Below are positions 41,961 to 53,618 of a stretch of DNA of 64,000 bases, piece after piece. Position 1 is the stretch's first letter, and every line of letters begins with the position of its first letter. The stretch is from Paralithodes platypus (taxonomy: Eukaryota; Arthropoda; Malacostraca; Decapoda; Lithodidae), in the NCBI GenBank assembly GCA_032716605.1, contig CM064569.1, forward strand, positions 7,472,713 to 7,536,712, given 5' to 3'. A program made the position numbers and the translations under genes. The notes beneath the pieces are model-generated. The model saw nothing but the letters and a program-made list of their open reading frames with translations. It searched no databases and had not been told where the DNA came from.

Positions 41961-42067
41961 ACATCATCTCGCACTGTTATTGCTCTCTACTTTACACATA
42001 CACTAAATAATTTACTCTGACATCAGCTCGTAACCTCTATCAAATGTATCCCCTCTGTTCTACCTTA

Positions 42068-42084
42068 ATTGCAAATTCCCCCCT

Positions 42085-42127
<43 letters not shown>

Positions 42128-42155
42128 ATATTTCTATCTATGTATTTATCTATGA

Positions 42156-42223
<68 letters not shown>

Positions 42224-42390
42224 TCCCTCCTCTCACTTCTCTCTCCTCTCCCCTACGAACTCTCTCCTCTCACTCTCCTCTCACTCCTCTCTCCTCTCAC
42301 TCTCCTCTCTCTCTCATCACTCTCCTCTCACTCTCTCTCTCATCTCATCCTACCTCATCTCCATCCTCTCCCTTCATCTCCTCCTCTCAC
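42068..42390. repeat. (CT)n-rich block
   Basis: C tract, CT runs and CTCTCACT-type units leading into the 40-bp array. Confidence 0.93.
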
Positions 42391-43155
42391 TCTCTCTCCT
42401 CTCCCTATCATCACGACCCGCTCCTCTCACTCTCTCTCCTCTCCCTATCATCACGACCCGCTCCTCTCACTCTCTCTCCTCTCCCTATCATCACCACCCC
42501 CCTCTCACTCTCTCTCTCTCTCCCTATCATCACGACCCGCTCCTCTCACTCTCTCTCCTCTCCCTATCATCACCGCTCCTCTCTCCTCTCTCTCCCTATC
42601 ATCACGACCCGCTCCTCTCACTCTCTCCTCTCTCCCTATCATCACGACCCGCTCCTCTCACTCTCTCTCCTCTCCCTATCATCACGACCCGCTCCTCTCC
42701 CTATCATCACGACCCGCTCCTCTCCCTATCATCACGACCCGCTCCTCTCACTCTCTCTCCTCTCCCTATCATCACGACCCGCTCCTCTCACTCTCTCTCC
42801 TCTCCCTATCATCACGACCCGCTCCTCTCACTCTCTCTCTCCTCTCCCTATCATCACGACCCGCTCCTCTCACTCTCTCTCCTCTCCCTATCATCACGAC
42901 CCGCTCCTCTCCCTATCATCACGACCCGCTCCTCTCACTCTCTCTCCTCTCCCTATCATCACGACCCGCTCCTCTCACTCTCTCTCCTCCCCCTATCATC
43001 ACGACCCGCTCCTCTCACTCTCTCTCCTCTCCCTATCATCACGACCCGCTCCTCTCACTCTCTCTCCTCTCCCTATCATCACGACCCGCTCCTCTCACAC
43101 TCTCTCCTCTCCCTATCATCACGACCCGCTCCTCTCACTCTCTCTCCTCTCCCTA
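42390..43155. repeat. 40-bp minisatellite, left half
   Basis: Unit CCTATCATCACGACCCGCTC plus CTCTCACTCTCTCTCCTCTC, with several shortened units (for example 42690-42740). Interrupted at 43155 by CR1 copy B and continued at 46484. Confidence 0.97.
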
Positions 43156-46100
43156 AGCGCGTTTTGGGCGTCTTCTCAACGATGCGGTGAAGGATTTTCG
43201 GAGAAGAAATCGACTCAGCACAGGACAACCAGGAAGGAGGACCGAAGACAGCGAGGACGGCAATCTACAAAGGAATTAAATACTAATCCGTCAAGAACCG
43301 CGAATTTGGATAAAGCTCCACCAACACGACCCAAATTCAAAACCGTCAGGGATAACGACCGAGGACCGAGGACAGCCATGAATGTAAATGTAGATCCGAC
43401 CAGAACCAAAAATTCGATGAAAGAACGATCTGCGAGTTCTAAAACCGCAACTTTAAAGGTTTTCTATGCAAACGCTCGTAGCATACGCAATAAATTTTCA
43501 GATTTAGAGGAACTAGTGTTTACAGAAAATTATGATGTGATTGGCATAACAGAATCTTGGCTCAATACATATGATAGAGACTTTTTAGCAGAGTATTCAC
43601 TTCCCGGTTATGTAATGTTTGAGAACAGCCGAATAAATAAAAATGGAGGTGGCGTTTTATTTTATATCAAAGAAAGTCTTAACCCGACCCTCGTGTCAAA
43701 ACCTCAAATTGTGAACGTCGACACATCTTTTGTGCTAATAAAGAATAATAATGGTACAAAAATAATACTTGCGTTAATATACAGACCTCCAGCTCAATCA
43801 GTGCAAACTGACCGAGAAATTTACGAACAAATTGCAGATGTAAGTAACTCACAAGATACCGTAATTTTTGGCGACTTTAATTTACCTGTGACCAAGTGGG
43901 GCGATACTCTTACTTCACACTCCGGACATGACTTGTATACGAACTTGCAAGAGAGTTCGCTTTATCAATTTGTTCGAATGCCGACCCGTGGTAATAACGT
44001 TCTTGACATTGTACTTGCAACAAAAGAAGAATTGATAGAGAATTTGAATGTTGGTGATGAATTCAGTAACAGCGACCATCGTACGATAACTTTCACTTTA
44101 AAGTTTACTAGTAACGAACCAAATAGTAGCATCGAAAAAGTCCCTAATTTCAAGAAAGCAAACTTCCATAAACTTAGAGCTATGTTTAAAGAAACTGACT
44201 GGAGCTTTTTAATTAACAATAACGACATAAATACATCTTGGAAGTTATTCGAAACCACTTACCTAAAAGCAGTGCAAGACTGCATACCATCGAAAATACG
44301 GCGTCCAGGCCATAATAATAAGCCCAAATGGTGGAATAAAGATATTTCAAACTGCCTGCTTGCTAAAAAATGTGCTAATGATAGATTAAAATCCTCACAA
44401 AATGACGAAGAACGGGTGAAATTTGTAGAGCTACGACGCAAAGCCAAAAAGTTAATTAAGCAAAGTAAAAAGACCTTAGAGTTACATATTGCGAATCAAA
44501 GTAAAACAAACCCGAAAGAATTCTATAGTTATATCAGAAAGAAAAAAGTAGTTACTTCAACTGTTGGACCGTTAGTCGATGAAAAAGGAGAATACACCAA
44601 AGACGAAGTACAAATGAGTAATGCCCTCAATACCTTCTTTGCATCAGTTTTTACAACAGAAGACCTCAGTGATATCCCTACACCATCGCCGATTCAGATT
44701 GATAATTCAGATGTTCTAAGCAATATCACCGTTACAGAGAGAGAAGTATTGAATTGTTTAGATAAACTCAAGGTAAATAAAACGCCAGGACCTGATACAA
44801 TCTCGCCTAGAGTTCTAAAGGAAGCTAAGAATGAGCTCTCCAAACCACTGACATTACTATTCAATAAATCCTTGCAGTCTGGAACTATGCCTGATCAGTG
44901 GAAGCTAGCCAACGTAACACCGATATTCAAAAAAGGCAGCAAATCCCTACCCAGTAACTATCGTCCAATTAGCTTAACCTCAGTTGTATGTAAAATGCTA
45001 GAAACGGTCATACGAGACAGACTCGTAAATCACTTGGAGGAAAATAACATACTTAAAGATACTCAACACGGCTTTCGTAAAAAACGTTCCTGTTTAACAA
45101 ACCTCTTAGACTTCTTCCACGATATCCTCAACCTCTACGATGAGAGTAAAGCTGTAGATATTATATACCTTGATTTTCAAAAGGCCTTTGACAAAGTTCC
45201 CCACAAACGTTTACTGCTAAAACTAAAAGCGCATGGAATACAAGACGGTGTGTTGAAATGGATAGAAAATTGGCTCAGCAACAGAAAGCAAAGGGTAGTC
45301 ATAAACGGTAAGGCATCTAAATGGACCAATGTAAGTAGCGGGGTACCCCAGGGATCGGTACTAGGACCAATTCTCTTTCTAATTTACATCAACGACATAG
45401 ATGAGGGTCTCACCTGCACAATCTCAAAATTTGCTGACGATACAAAAATTGCAAATAGCGTACTCTCAAAAGAACAAGTTGACGATATGCAACACAATCT
45501 AGATAAATTGTCATGTTGGGCCCAAATTTGGCAAATGAGTTTCAATGCGGATAAATGTAAAGTACTACATGTCGGATACCTAAATGAGAAAGCAAACTAT
45601 TCGATGAATGGCACTCCGCTTAAGAATGTAAACAGAGAAACTGATCTGGGAGTAACAATATCGAGTAACCTAAAACCAAGTCAACAATGTTCAGAAGTTG
45701 TTAAGAAGGCAAACAAATAATTGGCTTTATAGGCAGGTCATTTGAGCATAAATCCAAAGAAGTTATCCTAACCCTTTACAATTCCTTAGTCCGCCCTCTT
45801 CTGGAATACTGCGTTCAATCGTGGTGCCCTTATTACCAAAAAGATATAAACAAGCTAGAACGAGTTCAACGTAGAGTTACCAAAATGATACCTAGCCTAA
45901 AGAACAAACCATACGAAGAGCGTCTTAGAGAATTAAATCTATTTCCTTTAACCCAGCGCAGATTAAGAGGCGACTTAATTCAAGTGTTCAAAATCATCAA
46001 AGGCATCGACAATATGAACTGTAGTAAGTACTTCACTATCGACCAATCTAATTACACGCGGGGAAACGGTTGCAAAATTATTGGTAAATCTTTTAACTCG

Positions 46101-46483
46101 CACGAATCTAAGAATTTCTTCTTCAATCGAGTTGTCAACTTGTGGAATGGGCTTCCCCGAGACGTTATAGACTGCAGCACCGTTGATTCATTTAAATTCC
46201 GCCTAGACAAATATCTCGCATCAAACCCGCGACTGACTGCGTTTGTAAATGAATAACTTTATCCTCCCCTCAGTTACTAACCCATCTGTCCCCTACTAAC
46301 TTCCTAGTCCTGCCACGTTAGTGGCAGGGCAGTAGTTCCCTTTCCAATGTTCCCTTACCCACTCTAAACCACTGTTTGGACACTTGATCCTCAGTGTTTT
46401 GGAGGACAAGCAACCTAGAAGGGTCACTAGATCTGTTGTTGCTTGATTTCCTTTGTACTCCTTTGTACTCCTTTGTACTCCTA
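43156..46483 (+). mobile_element. CR1-type LINE, copy B, inserted within a minisatellite
   Basis: 3.3 kb, lacking ORF1: it starts AGCGCGTTTTGGGCGTC and enters ORF2 within 150 bp. The 3' UTR carries an 8-bp-stem hairpin (CCTGCCACGTTAGTGGCAGG at about 46311-46330) and ends in three copies of the 10-mer CTTTGTACTC (about 46450-46480). Short tandem 3' repeats are a known CR1 trait. The same 40-bp array lies on both sides. Confidence 0.9.
43306..46256 (+). pseudogene. CR1 ORF2: APE endonuclease and reverse transcriptase, one frameshift
   Basis: Open from 43306 to 45720 (804 codons). Endonuclease: FYANARSIRNKFSDL, GITESWLN, ALIYRPP, IFGDFNLP, NSDHRTI. Reverse transcriptase: NYRPISLTSVVCK, IYLDFQKAFDKVPHKRL, SSGVPQGSVLGPILF, ISKFADDTKIA (catalytic). 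At 45714-45718 one A appears lost, causing an early stop; the next frame carries on to 46256 with RPLLEYCVQSWCPYYQ, ERVQRRVTKMIPSL and VVNLWNGLPRDV. Apart from this break it looks intact and young. Protein similarity to copy A is clear, but the DNA differs, so these are different CR1 subfamilies. Confidence 0.93.
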
Positions 46484-47130
46484 TCATCACGACCCGCTCC
46501 TCTCACTCTCTCTCTCCTCTCCCTATCATCACGACCCGCTCCTCTCACTCTCTCTCCTCTCCCTATCATCACGACCCGCTCCTCTCACTCTCTCTCTCCT
46601 CTCCCTATCATCACGACCCGCTCCTCTCACTCTCTCTCCTCTCCCTATCATTCCTCCTCTCACTCTCTCTCCTCTCCCTATCATCACGACCCGCTCCTCT
46701 CACTCTCTCTCTCCTCTCCCTATCACACGACCCTCTCCTCTCCCTATCATCACGACCCGCTCCTCTCACTCTCTCTCCTCTCCCTATCATCACGACCCGC
46801 TCCTCTCACTCTCTCTCTCTCCCTATCATCACGACCCGCTCCTCTCACTCTCTCTCCTCTCCCTATCATCACGACCCGCTCCTCTCACTCTCTCTCCTCT
46901 CCCTATCATCACGACCCGCTCCTCTCACTCTCTCTCCTCTCCCTATCATCACGACCCGCTCCTCTCACTCACTCTCTCTCCTCTCCCTATCATCACGACC
47001 CGCTCCTCTCACTCTCTCTCCTCTCCCTATCATCACGACCTCTCACTCTCACTCTCTCTCCTCTCCCTATCATCACGACCCGCTCCTCTCACTCTCTCTC
47101 CTCTCCCTATCATCACGACCCGCTCCTCTC
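46484..47130. repeat. 40-bp minisatellite, right half
   Basis: Same unit and same strand as 42390-43155, about 16 units with some truncated ones (46650, 46720). Ends at GCTCCTCTCCTGTATTAAAC. Confidence 0.97.
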
Positions 47131-48599
47131 CTGTATTAAACATTCCCATGTAAATTTCCCGTGCCGAGAAACCCGTATCGACCGACCAGCGGCTGACCTT
47201 GACTCTTGACTTTATTCTAGCTATATTTAGAAGATATTAGGCAGCTTAGGAAGGATCTGTAGTAGTTAAAAGGGAGGTTTTTAGTGTGTGTTTCCTAGAT
47301 CCCCATCAAGCTTTAATAAAATACCCCCAAGACCCCTCTTCGATATAAATTTATAAATTTTTCGGTAGAAAAATGTCCCGGCCGAAGGCCGGTTTCTTCT
47401 AAATTACAGGCTCGCTATCGCTCGCCAGGAAAAAATCGAAACCTAAATGACACGAAAAGTCTTAATATTGACAAAGAAATGAGGCGAAAGGTCTTAAAAT
47501 CGCCAAACTAGTGTGCCGAACGTCTTAAAATCTAAAAACTATTGTGGCTCAACATGAGGCAGAAAAACGACCCATCTCTCCTGTATTGACTCTTCCCATG
47601 TAAAATTTCCGGGCCCGTATCGACCGACCGACCGACCAGCTGATGCCTAACCTTGACTCTCATCACACTATATTGCCCCGAGAGAGTTTGCCTTAACCCT
47701 TTGATAACCAACTTTATTATAGCTATATACTGTATATTTAGACAATATTAGGCAGCTTGGGAAGGATCTGTGGTAGTTAAAAGGGAGGTTTTTAGTTTGT
47801 TCCCTAGCCCTCCATCAAACTTAAAATCACACCCCCTGGAGCCCCTTGCAAGATAAATTTGTAAATTTGTCGGTAGAAAAATGTCCTGGCCGAAGGCTGC
47901 ATCCTCCTTAATTACAGGCTCGCTATCGCTCGTCAGGAAAAATCAACACCTACTGTTAATGGCACGAAAGGTCTTAAAATTGACAGAAATGGGGCAAAAG
48001 ATCATAAAATAGCCAAACTAACGGGCCGAACGTCTAAAAATCTAAAAACTATTGGGGCTAACCACGAGGAAGAAGGGGGACCAGAAAAATGACCCATCTT
48101 TTCCGGGCCCGTATCGACCGATCGACCGACCGACCAGCTGATGCCTGACCTTGACTCACACTATATTGCCCCGAGAGAGTTTTCCTTAACCCTTTGATAA
48201 CCAACTTTATTCATACTGTATATTTAGATGATATTAGGCAGCTTGGGAAGGATCTGTGGTAGTTAAATGGGAGGTTTTTAGTTTGTTCCCTAGACCTCCA
48301 TCAAACATAAAATTTCATCCCTTGGACCCCTTTGTAATATAAATTTGTAAATCTTTCGATTGAAAAATGTTCCGGCCGAAGGCCGATTCCTCTTTAAATT
48401 ACAGGCTTGCTATCGCTCGCCAGGAAAAAATCGAACCTAAATGGCACAAAAGGTCTTAAAATTGACAAACGAAATGGGGCGATAGGTGTTAAAATCGTCA
48501 AACTAATGGGCCGAACGTCTTAAAATCTCAAAACCAATGGAGCTAAACACGAGGGAGAAAGTGGTCCAGAAAACCGGCCCATCTCCCCTTAATCCTATT
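47131..48599. repeat. Three tandem copies of a ~490-bp composite of TTAA-1 and TTAA-2
   Basis: Each copy has CCGTATCGACCGACC, GACCTTGACTC, a TTAA-1 left arm (ATATTAGGCAGCTT, GGAAGGATCTGTRGTAG, TTAAAAGGGAGG) and then a minus-oriented TTAA-2 (TCCCTAG..CTCCATCAAAC, CGGCCGAAGGC, CAGGCTCGCTATCGCTCG) ending near CGACCCATCTC. Copies start about 47131, 47581 and 48100. The TTAA-2 parts lie at about 47270-47582, 47788-48100 and 48272-48596. Confidence 0.85.
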
Positions 48600-49015
48600 T
48601 GGTCTTATGAAGCTGAATACAGTCGTCATAGACAATTACCCCTTTGATTCCTATTGGGCTTTATGAAGCTGAATAAAGTCGTCATAGACATTACCCCTTT
48701 GATTCCTATTGGGCTTTATGAAGCTGAATAAAGTCGTCATAGACAATTACCCCTTTGATTCCTATTGGGCTTTATGAAGCTGAATAAAGTCGTCATAGAC
48801 ATTACCCCTTTGATTCCTATTGGGCTTTATGAAGCTGAATAAAGTCGTCATAGACATTACCCCTTTGATTCCTATTGGGCTTTATGAAGCTGAATAAAGT
48901 CGTCATAGACATTACCCCTTTGATTCCTATTGGGCTTTATGAAGCTGAATAAAGTCGTCATAGAAATTACCCCCTTGATTCCTTTTGGGCTTTATGAAGC
49001 TGAATCAAATCGTCT
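48597..49015. repeat. 55/56-bp tandem repeat, ~7.5 copies
   Basis: Unit CCTATTGGGCTTTATGAAGC, TGAATAAAGTCGTCATAGAC and ATTACCCCTTTGATT. The last unit continues as AAGCTGAATCAAATCGTC-TAATGC, the right arm of TTAA-1, so the array is grown from that element. Confidence 0.95.
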
Positions 49016-49149
49016 AATGCTCGACAGAATGTAAGGAAGCAAGTACTCCACAAGTCTTTACAAAGCTGTACTAATCTTATTTGTATTTTCAACATTTGAG
49101 TAGATCGTAAATGAAATGTATTTCTTATAATCTAATCATTCCAATGTAT

Positions 49150-49265
49150 TAATTTCACTCCCAACACCAAACACCTCCCAATGAAATTAATGAAAGCATC
49201 TTCCCGGGATTCGAACCTTGGTTACCACATACAGATCTTAAACGCTTTTACCATTACACCATCAT
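49150..49265 (-). mobile_element. tRNA-derived SINE (SINE-2), minus-strand copy
   Basis: Box B inverse GGATTCGAAC at 49207-49216, box A inverse CCATTACACCA at about 49251-49261, conserved tail CACCAAACACCTCCCAATG at 49163-49181. Confidence 0.8.
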
Positions 49266-49570
49266 ATAAGATAAATAATCATATATCATATTTTGGTATA
49301 CTTCGTCATCTTTACTCCCTTATTTATATCTCAAATTTATTAATACTGTGTTCGCTACTTGTCTTTATCAACGTGATCCTATCTATAATATCCTTTCTTG
49401 CTCGCAAACTTCTATCCAATTTCTTTTCTACCCTTTCCTCTTTTCATTCTCGCCTCGCTTGCTCCCTCTCTCTCTCTCTCTCTCTCTCTCTTATGCAATT
49501 TCTTTTGTTTACACTCTTCCTCTCTTTTTTGTATTTCCATTTGTTTGCAAGTGGTGTTCTCCTTTTCCCA

Positions 49571-49913
49571 TTAAGGGGACAGTGGATATTTTTGGGGGGT
49601 CTATGTATATATTCATTTATTGTTTTTTTAGTTTCCTCCCTAGACCTCCATCGAACTTAAACAAAAAGTATCCATTATATGCCCCTACGAGATTAATTTG
49701 TACATTTTTCGGTAGAAAAATGTAACGGCCGATGGCCGCTTCTTCCACAACTACAGGCTCACTATCGTTCGCCAGGAAAGAATGCACACCTAAAGGGCAC
49801 GAAAGGTCTTAATATTGTCAAAGAAATTGAGTGAAAGGTCTTAAAATCTCAAAACTAATGGGGTTAAGTATGAGGAAGAAAAGGGACCAGAAAAACGGCC
49901 CATCTCCCCTTAA
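49571..49913 (-). mobile_element. TTAA-2 element
   Basis: TTAAGGGGACAGTGGATAT to AACGGCCCATCTCCCCTTAA; interior TTTCCTCCCTAGACCTCC, AACGGCCGATGGCCGC, CAGGCTCACTATCGTTCG. One internal unit is deleted, so it is shorter (343 bp). Followed by a two-copy 35-bp tandem (CTTTCCACATATGGTTTT) to 50000. Confidence 0.9.
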
Positions 49914-50095
49914 GGCTCTTCCTTTCCACATATGGTTTTATTTTATCCTCACTCTCAACTTTCCACATATGGTTTTATTTTATCCTCACTCTCAACTTTC
50001 CTCTATGTTTCCTCAGTTTCCCCTTGTCTTTCCTCCAGTTTTCCTCTCGTATTGTCTGCTCCCTTGCCCGGAAATGTACAGTAAGATAGAACTTA

Positions 50096-50432
50096 TAGTC
50101 TGGGGGCCAAAGCCTGATTTTGTAGGTGAACCTTGCACTGAGAGTTAAAGTTGTTTTCTCTTCATATTATGTTAGAGGGGGTCATGGGTGATCATTTCCA
50201 GGGGGGTGACCGCTGATCACCCTTGGGCAATTCTCGGTATTAACCCTTTCAGTAGTAGAGCCGCAAAAGTGAGGAGTGCGATAGAAATTAGAGTAGGGGA
50301 CAAGGGAATACTTATAACTCGGCAGTTTTTTGAGATACAGAAGCATGTAACACCTTAAAATGTAGATTGTGATATGCTCTTTGGAATTATGAATAGTATA
50401 TACCCCATTTATGTCATATCCAGGGGTAAAAA
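50096..50432 (+). repeat. Left terminal inverted repeat
   Basis: Pairs with 54284-54610. Landmarks: GAACCTTGCACTGAGAGTT, GGGGGTCATGGGTGATCATT, TTAACCCTTTCAGTAG at 50240 and TATACCCCATTTATGTCAT near 50400. Confidence 0.93.
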
Positions 50433-50540
50433 AGGTCATAAGATCGGCTACACAAAAAATCAATATTGATTTTTCTTTTTATAAAACAAGGCTACATGAA
50501 TATTACTCTTTAAGCTAGTTTTTATTTGAAGTGTTCTAAT

Positions 50541-50562
50541 ATGTGTTTTGTTTCTATTCCAG
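50541..50562 (+). promoter_or_regulatory. Likely 3' splice site before the main exon
   Basis: TTTTGTTTCTATTCCAG followed by GG ends at 50562, a pyrimidine tract plus CAG. An in-frame stop (TAA, 50537-50539) lies just upstream and no good ATG precedes the conserved protein sequence. An upstream exon in or near the left inverted repeat is therefore likely. Confidence 0.55.
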
Positions 50563-52384
50563 GGTGAAATATAGTCAAATTAGCCTCTTCCAATCAAAAT
50601 TCAAGTGTGGTGAAAAGACTGAAAGACTAATAACTTCAACAGTTGTGCGGATCGAAAATATCATAAGATGTAGTAAGATATATTGTGATGGCCTTCATGA
50701 AAAATTAGAGGGTCTTAATAAGAATAACAACCAATATATTTTAAAGTGCCACAAAAGTTGTGTTTCAACGTACACTTCAAGCAGACAAACTGAACGTCAC
50801 AAGCGGTGCCATGGTGTGGAGATTGATTCAGGTGTTCCTTATAAAATCACAAGACAGTCAAAAGGAGATGATACAAAAGAGCCTTTTGATTTTAGAAAAC
50901 ATTGCCTTTTTTGTGGTAATATTTGTGACATTGAAAAAGACCCCAAGCATCCTTCTCGTTGGAGGCCAGCTTACCTCTATCGTGAGATCAAAGGCAATGA
51001 TACCACATTGGAAATATGTGACAAAAGAAATGACAGAGTTGCCAGTGACGTCAGATGTCGGGTACTAAGTGCAGTCAGTGACCTTCATGCTGCTGACGCT
51101 AGGTATCATGTTGACTGCCGACAGAGGTATATATCTGGCAAACCTCTACCCGGTGAAAGTAGCTGTGCGGCTCCAGAGCAAAAACAAGAGGACTCATTAC
51201 AAAAACTCATCAAGCAAATGACAGACGACAAAACAAAGATATGGAACTCTGTAGAACTCTTCAGTGCATACACGAATGACTTCAAAGGTGTAAAACTTTC
51301 ACGAAGGGGACTTATGAAAGAACTGACTGATCAACTCGGAAATGACATTGTAATTCTATCATCTGCAGGTATAGCGGATATTGTGGATATTGTAGTATTC
51401 CGCAGTAAGGCCTCCAAAACACTGCGGATATTAGATGAACCAGAAGATGACAAGAACCATGTTTTAACACAAGCTAGCAAGCACATTGTCAGAGATTTGA
51501 AATCCTTATCTCTCAGAAACTCTCACTATAACATTAATGTAGATAAGGTGCAGTGCATTGAGGACTGTAGCATGTTTCTTTTAGATTTGCTAGCAAGGAT
51601 ATCCCCAAAACTTGATCAAACATTGTCAGCATTGATGATTGGATCTATTTTGACAAGTGTTTATAGGAACCATCCAACCAACCTTCAAGTTGCACTTGCA
51701 GTAAAGATGGGAGAATCAAAGGGGATTATCAATGATATGTTCTCGTACGGTGTCACTTGTACATATTCTGAGTTGAGACGCTTCAAGAAATCTGCTGCAC
51801 AGGCAGCAGTAGAGGACAAGAATTATATGGCCTTGTCTAGCTCAAAAGAAGGCTTAGTGCAAGCAGTTGCTGATAATTTTGATGCAGATATTTGTTCAGC
51901 AAATGGTAAAGTGTTGACACATTCTTTGGCCTTAGTGATGACACAGCCAGACACAACCCCACAAACTAGTGAGAATAGGCCAAAGATCAAGCGAGTCAGC
52001 AAGGAAAATATGTCAGAACCCATTGACTATGATGTGAATATTTACAGAGTCAATGGTCGAGGAAAACCAGACATGCCAACTCCAGGGGCAGTGAGGTTAT
52101 TTCTCCCATTGAAGTTACTTGCTCGTCAGACTCTTACTCTGACAAGGGCATCAGCAATTGATATGTCATTCATTGAAGATGTGGTGAAACTTGAGGACTG
52201 TCCAGAGTACAATGGGTATAATACAAATCTTGCCAGAAGTCAAAAGCTTGCACCTCAACCCCAAACAAAGGCAGTGTACCAGCCACTCATCGATATGAAG
52301 CCATTAGATCCAGATACTATGATGACAGCCATGATCCAGGCGCAGCAATCACATTCAATACTGGCCAGAACTTTCTTGTACTAA
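50563..52384 (+). pseudogene. Transposon protein of uncharacterised family, N-terminal part with zinc-binding units
   Basis: About 606 codons open from the splice site. Counting from the first open codon at 50543, residues 69-79 (CHKSCVSTYTS) and 188-197 (YHVDCRQRYI) look like two copies of the same H-C zinc unit. The second has its Cys pair CLFC at 121-124; the first probably has its pair in an unseen upstream exon. The rest is mostly helical with no named domain. A related architecture (paired zinc units, mid-region, D-T-D block, CXC tail) is frequent in unannotated cnidarian, mollusc and arthropod proteins, from memory. The frame ends at 52384 by a frameshift near 52370. Confidence 0.7.
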
Positions 52385-53618
52385 CCTGTGATCAACAACT
52401 GTATCGTGTTGCACTTGAGATCGTGTGGAGATATCCTGAGCAGTTCCCAGACATGGTTTTATGACTTGGAGGAATGCATGCCCTTATGAGCTTTGTTGGA
52501 TCTGTAGGGTCTCTGATGACTGAAAGTGGGCTAGCAGAGATTCTAGCCCCCGTCTTTGGAGGCGTAGCAAAGATGCTCAATGGCAAGAAATGTCCTCAAA
52601 ATGTGAGAGCTTTGCGAATTGTAGCTGAGGATCTCTTGCGGGAGATAGTTACCAACCAACACTTTAGCAGTACTAAAGACCTTCTGAAGGAGTTAGAAGA
52701 GAGAGGGAGAGTTAGTAAGACTGTCAAGCTTTGGACAGATGTGCTCATAAAACCAGTTCTGCTGATGATAAACTTCATTCGGGCTGAGCGAGAAGGTGAT
52801 TGGCTGCTGCACCTGGCAACTTTCAAAGCAATGATTCCATACTACTTTGCCGCTGGTCACATGAATTATCAGATGACACTGATGTCTTTGTCCTCCTTGT
52901 TTACTACTACCAGGCAGCTCACATCAACATTCCTGTATTCATGGAGTCCCCTGTTAGAGGAAGAGGTGTACTTGATATCAGAGCAACAGCACACATACAT
53001 GAGATGATCATTGCAGAGCTGCTTCCTGCACATGCATTGTCTGGTTGTGATACTGTGGCAACATACTTTGGCACAGTCATCAAAGTACTGAGATCAAGAA
53101 AATATAGTTTATCTGCAATTGGTGATGTTAATGCAGATCTTACAGATGTCATCAAACAAGCAACAGCATTTATAGCAGCATGTTATGGACTTACCAATGT
53201 GTCAACAATGTCTGAAGCACGAGTACAACTTTGGGCAACTAAAAATGGCAAGGGTTACACTTCATCTCCAAAACTGAATACACTTCCACCAACTTCAGAA
53301 GCCTTCTGTGAGAACGTGAATCGTGCCCATTACCAGGCTATTCTCTGGAGGTCCCTTCAACAGAACAAACTACCTGATCTTGATGTGGAAAATTTTGGGT
53401 GGATAAAGACACAAAATGTAAAAATACTGTCACCAATTACAATTCCTGACAATGTAAAATATGCACCCGACTATATTCTCAATCTGATGAAATGTGGATG
53501 TGCCACAGACCAACCATGTTCAAGGAGGTGCAACTGTAAAGGGAATAGTCTTCCATGTACAATGTTTTGTAGATGCTTCAGCACTGGTTGTTCAAGAACA
53601 GATGGATATCAACACTGA
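52375..53618 (+). pseudogene. Transposon protein of uncharacterised family, C-terminal part with CXC zinc tail
   Basis: Continues the 50563 gene in the next frame (LTCDQQLYRVALEIVW), with a TGA at 52462-52464 just before LGGMHALMSFVGSVGSLM. At about 52869 the frame changes again at AAGHMNY to SDDTDVFVLLVYYY. This is probably a deletion, because related proteins as I recall them have a long stretch between these blocks. Later landmarks are ALSGCDTVATYFG, LPPTSEAFCENVNRAHYQA and a Cys-rich tail (CGCATDQPCSRRCNCKG and on to TMFCRC, 53495-53590) like CXC/TSO1-type zinc repeats. The acidic DDTDV and GCDT blocks may be catalytic, resembling nuclease-type metal sites; that is inference. This copy cannot make a full protein. 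Confidence 0.72.

Noticed and set aside
42044..43156. Plus-strand frame of 370 codons rich in S, L and P
   Set aside because: CT repeats and the 40-bp minisatellite; the same applies to 46394-47209.
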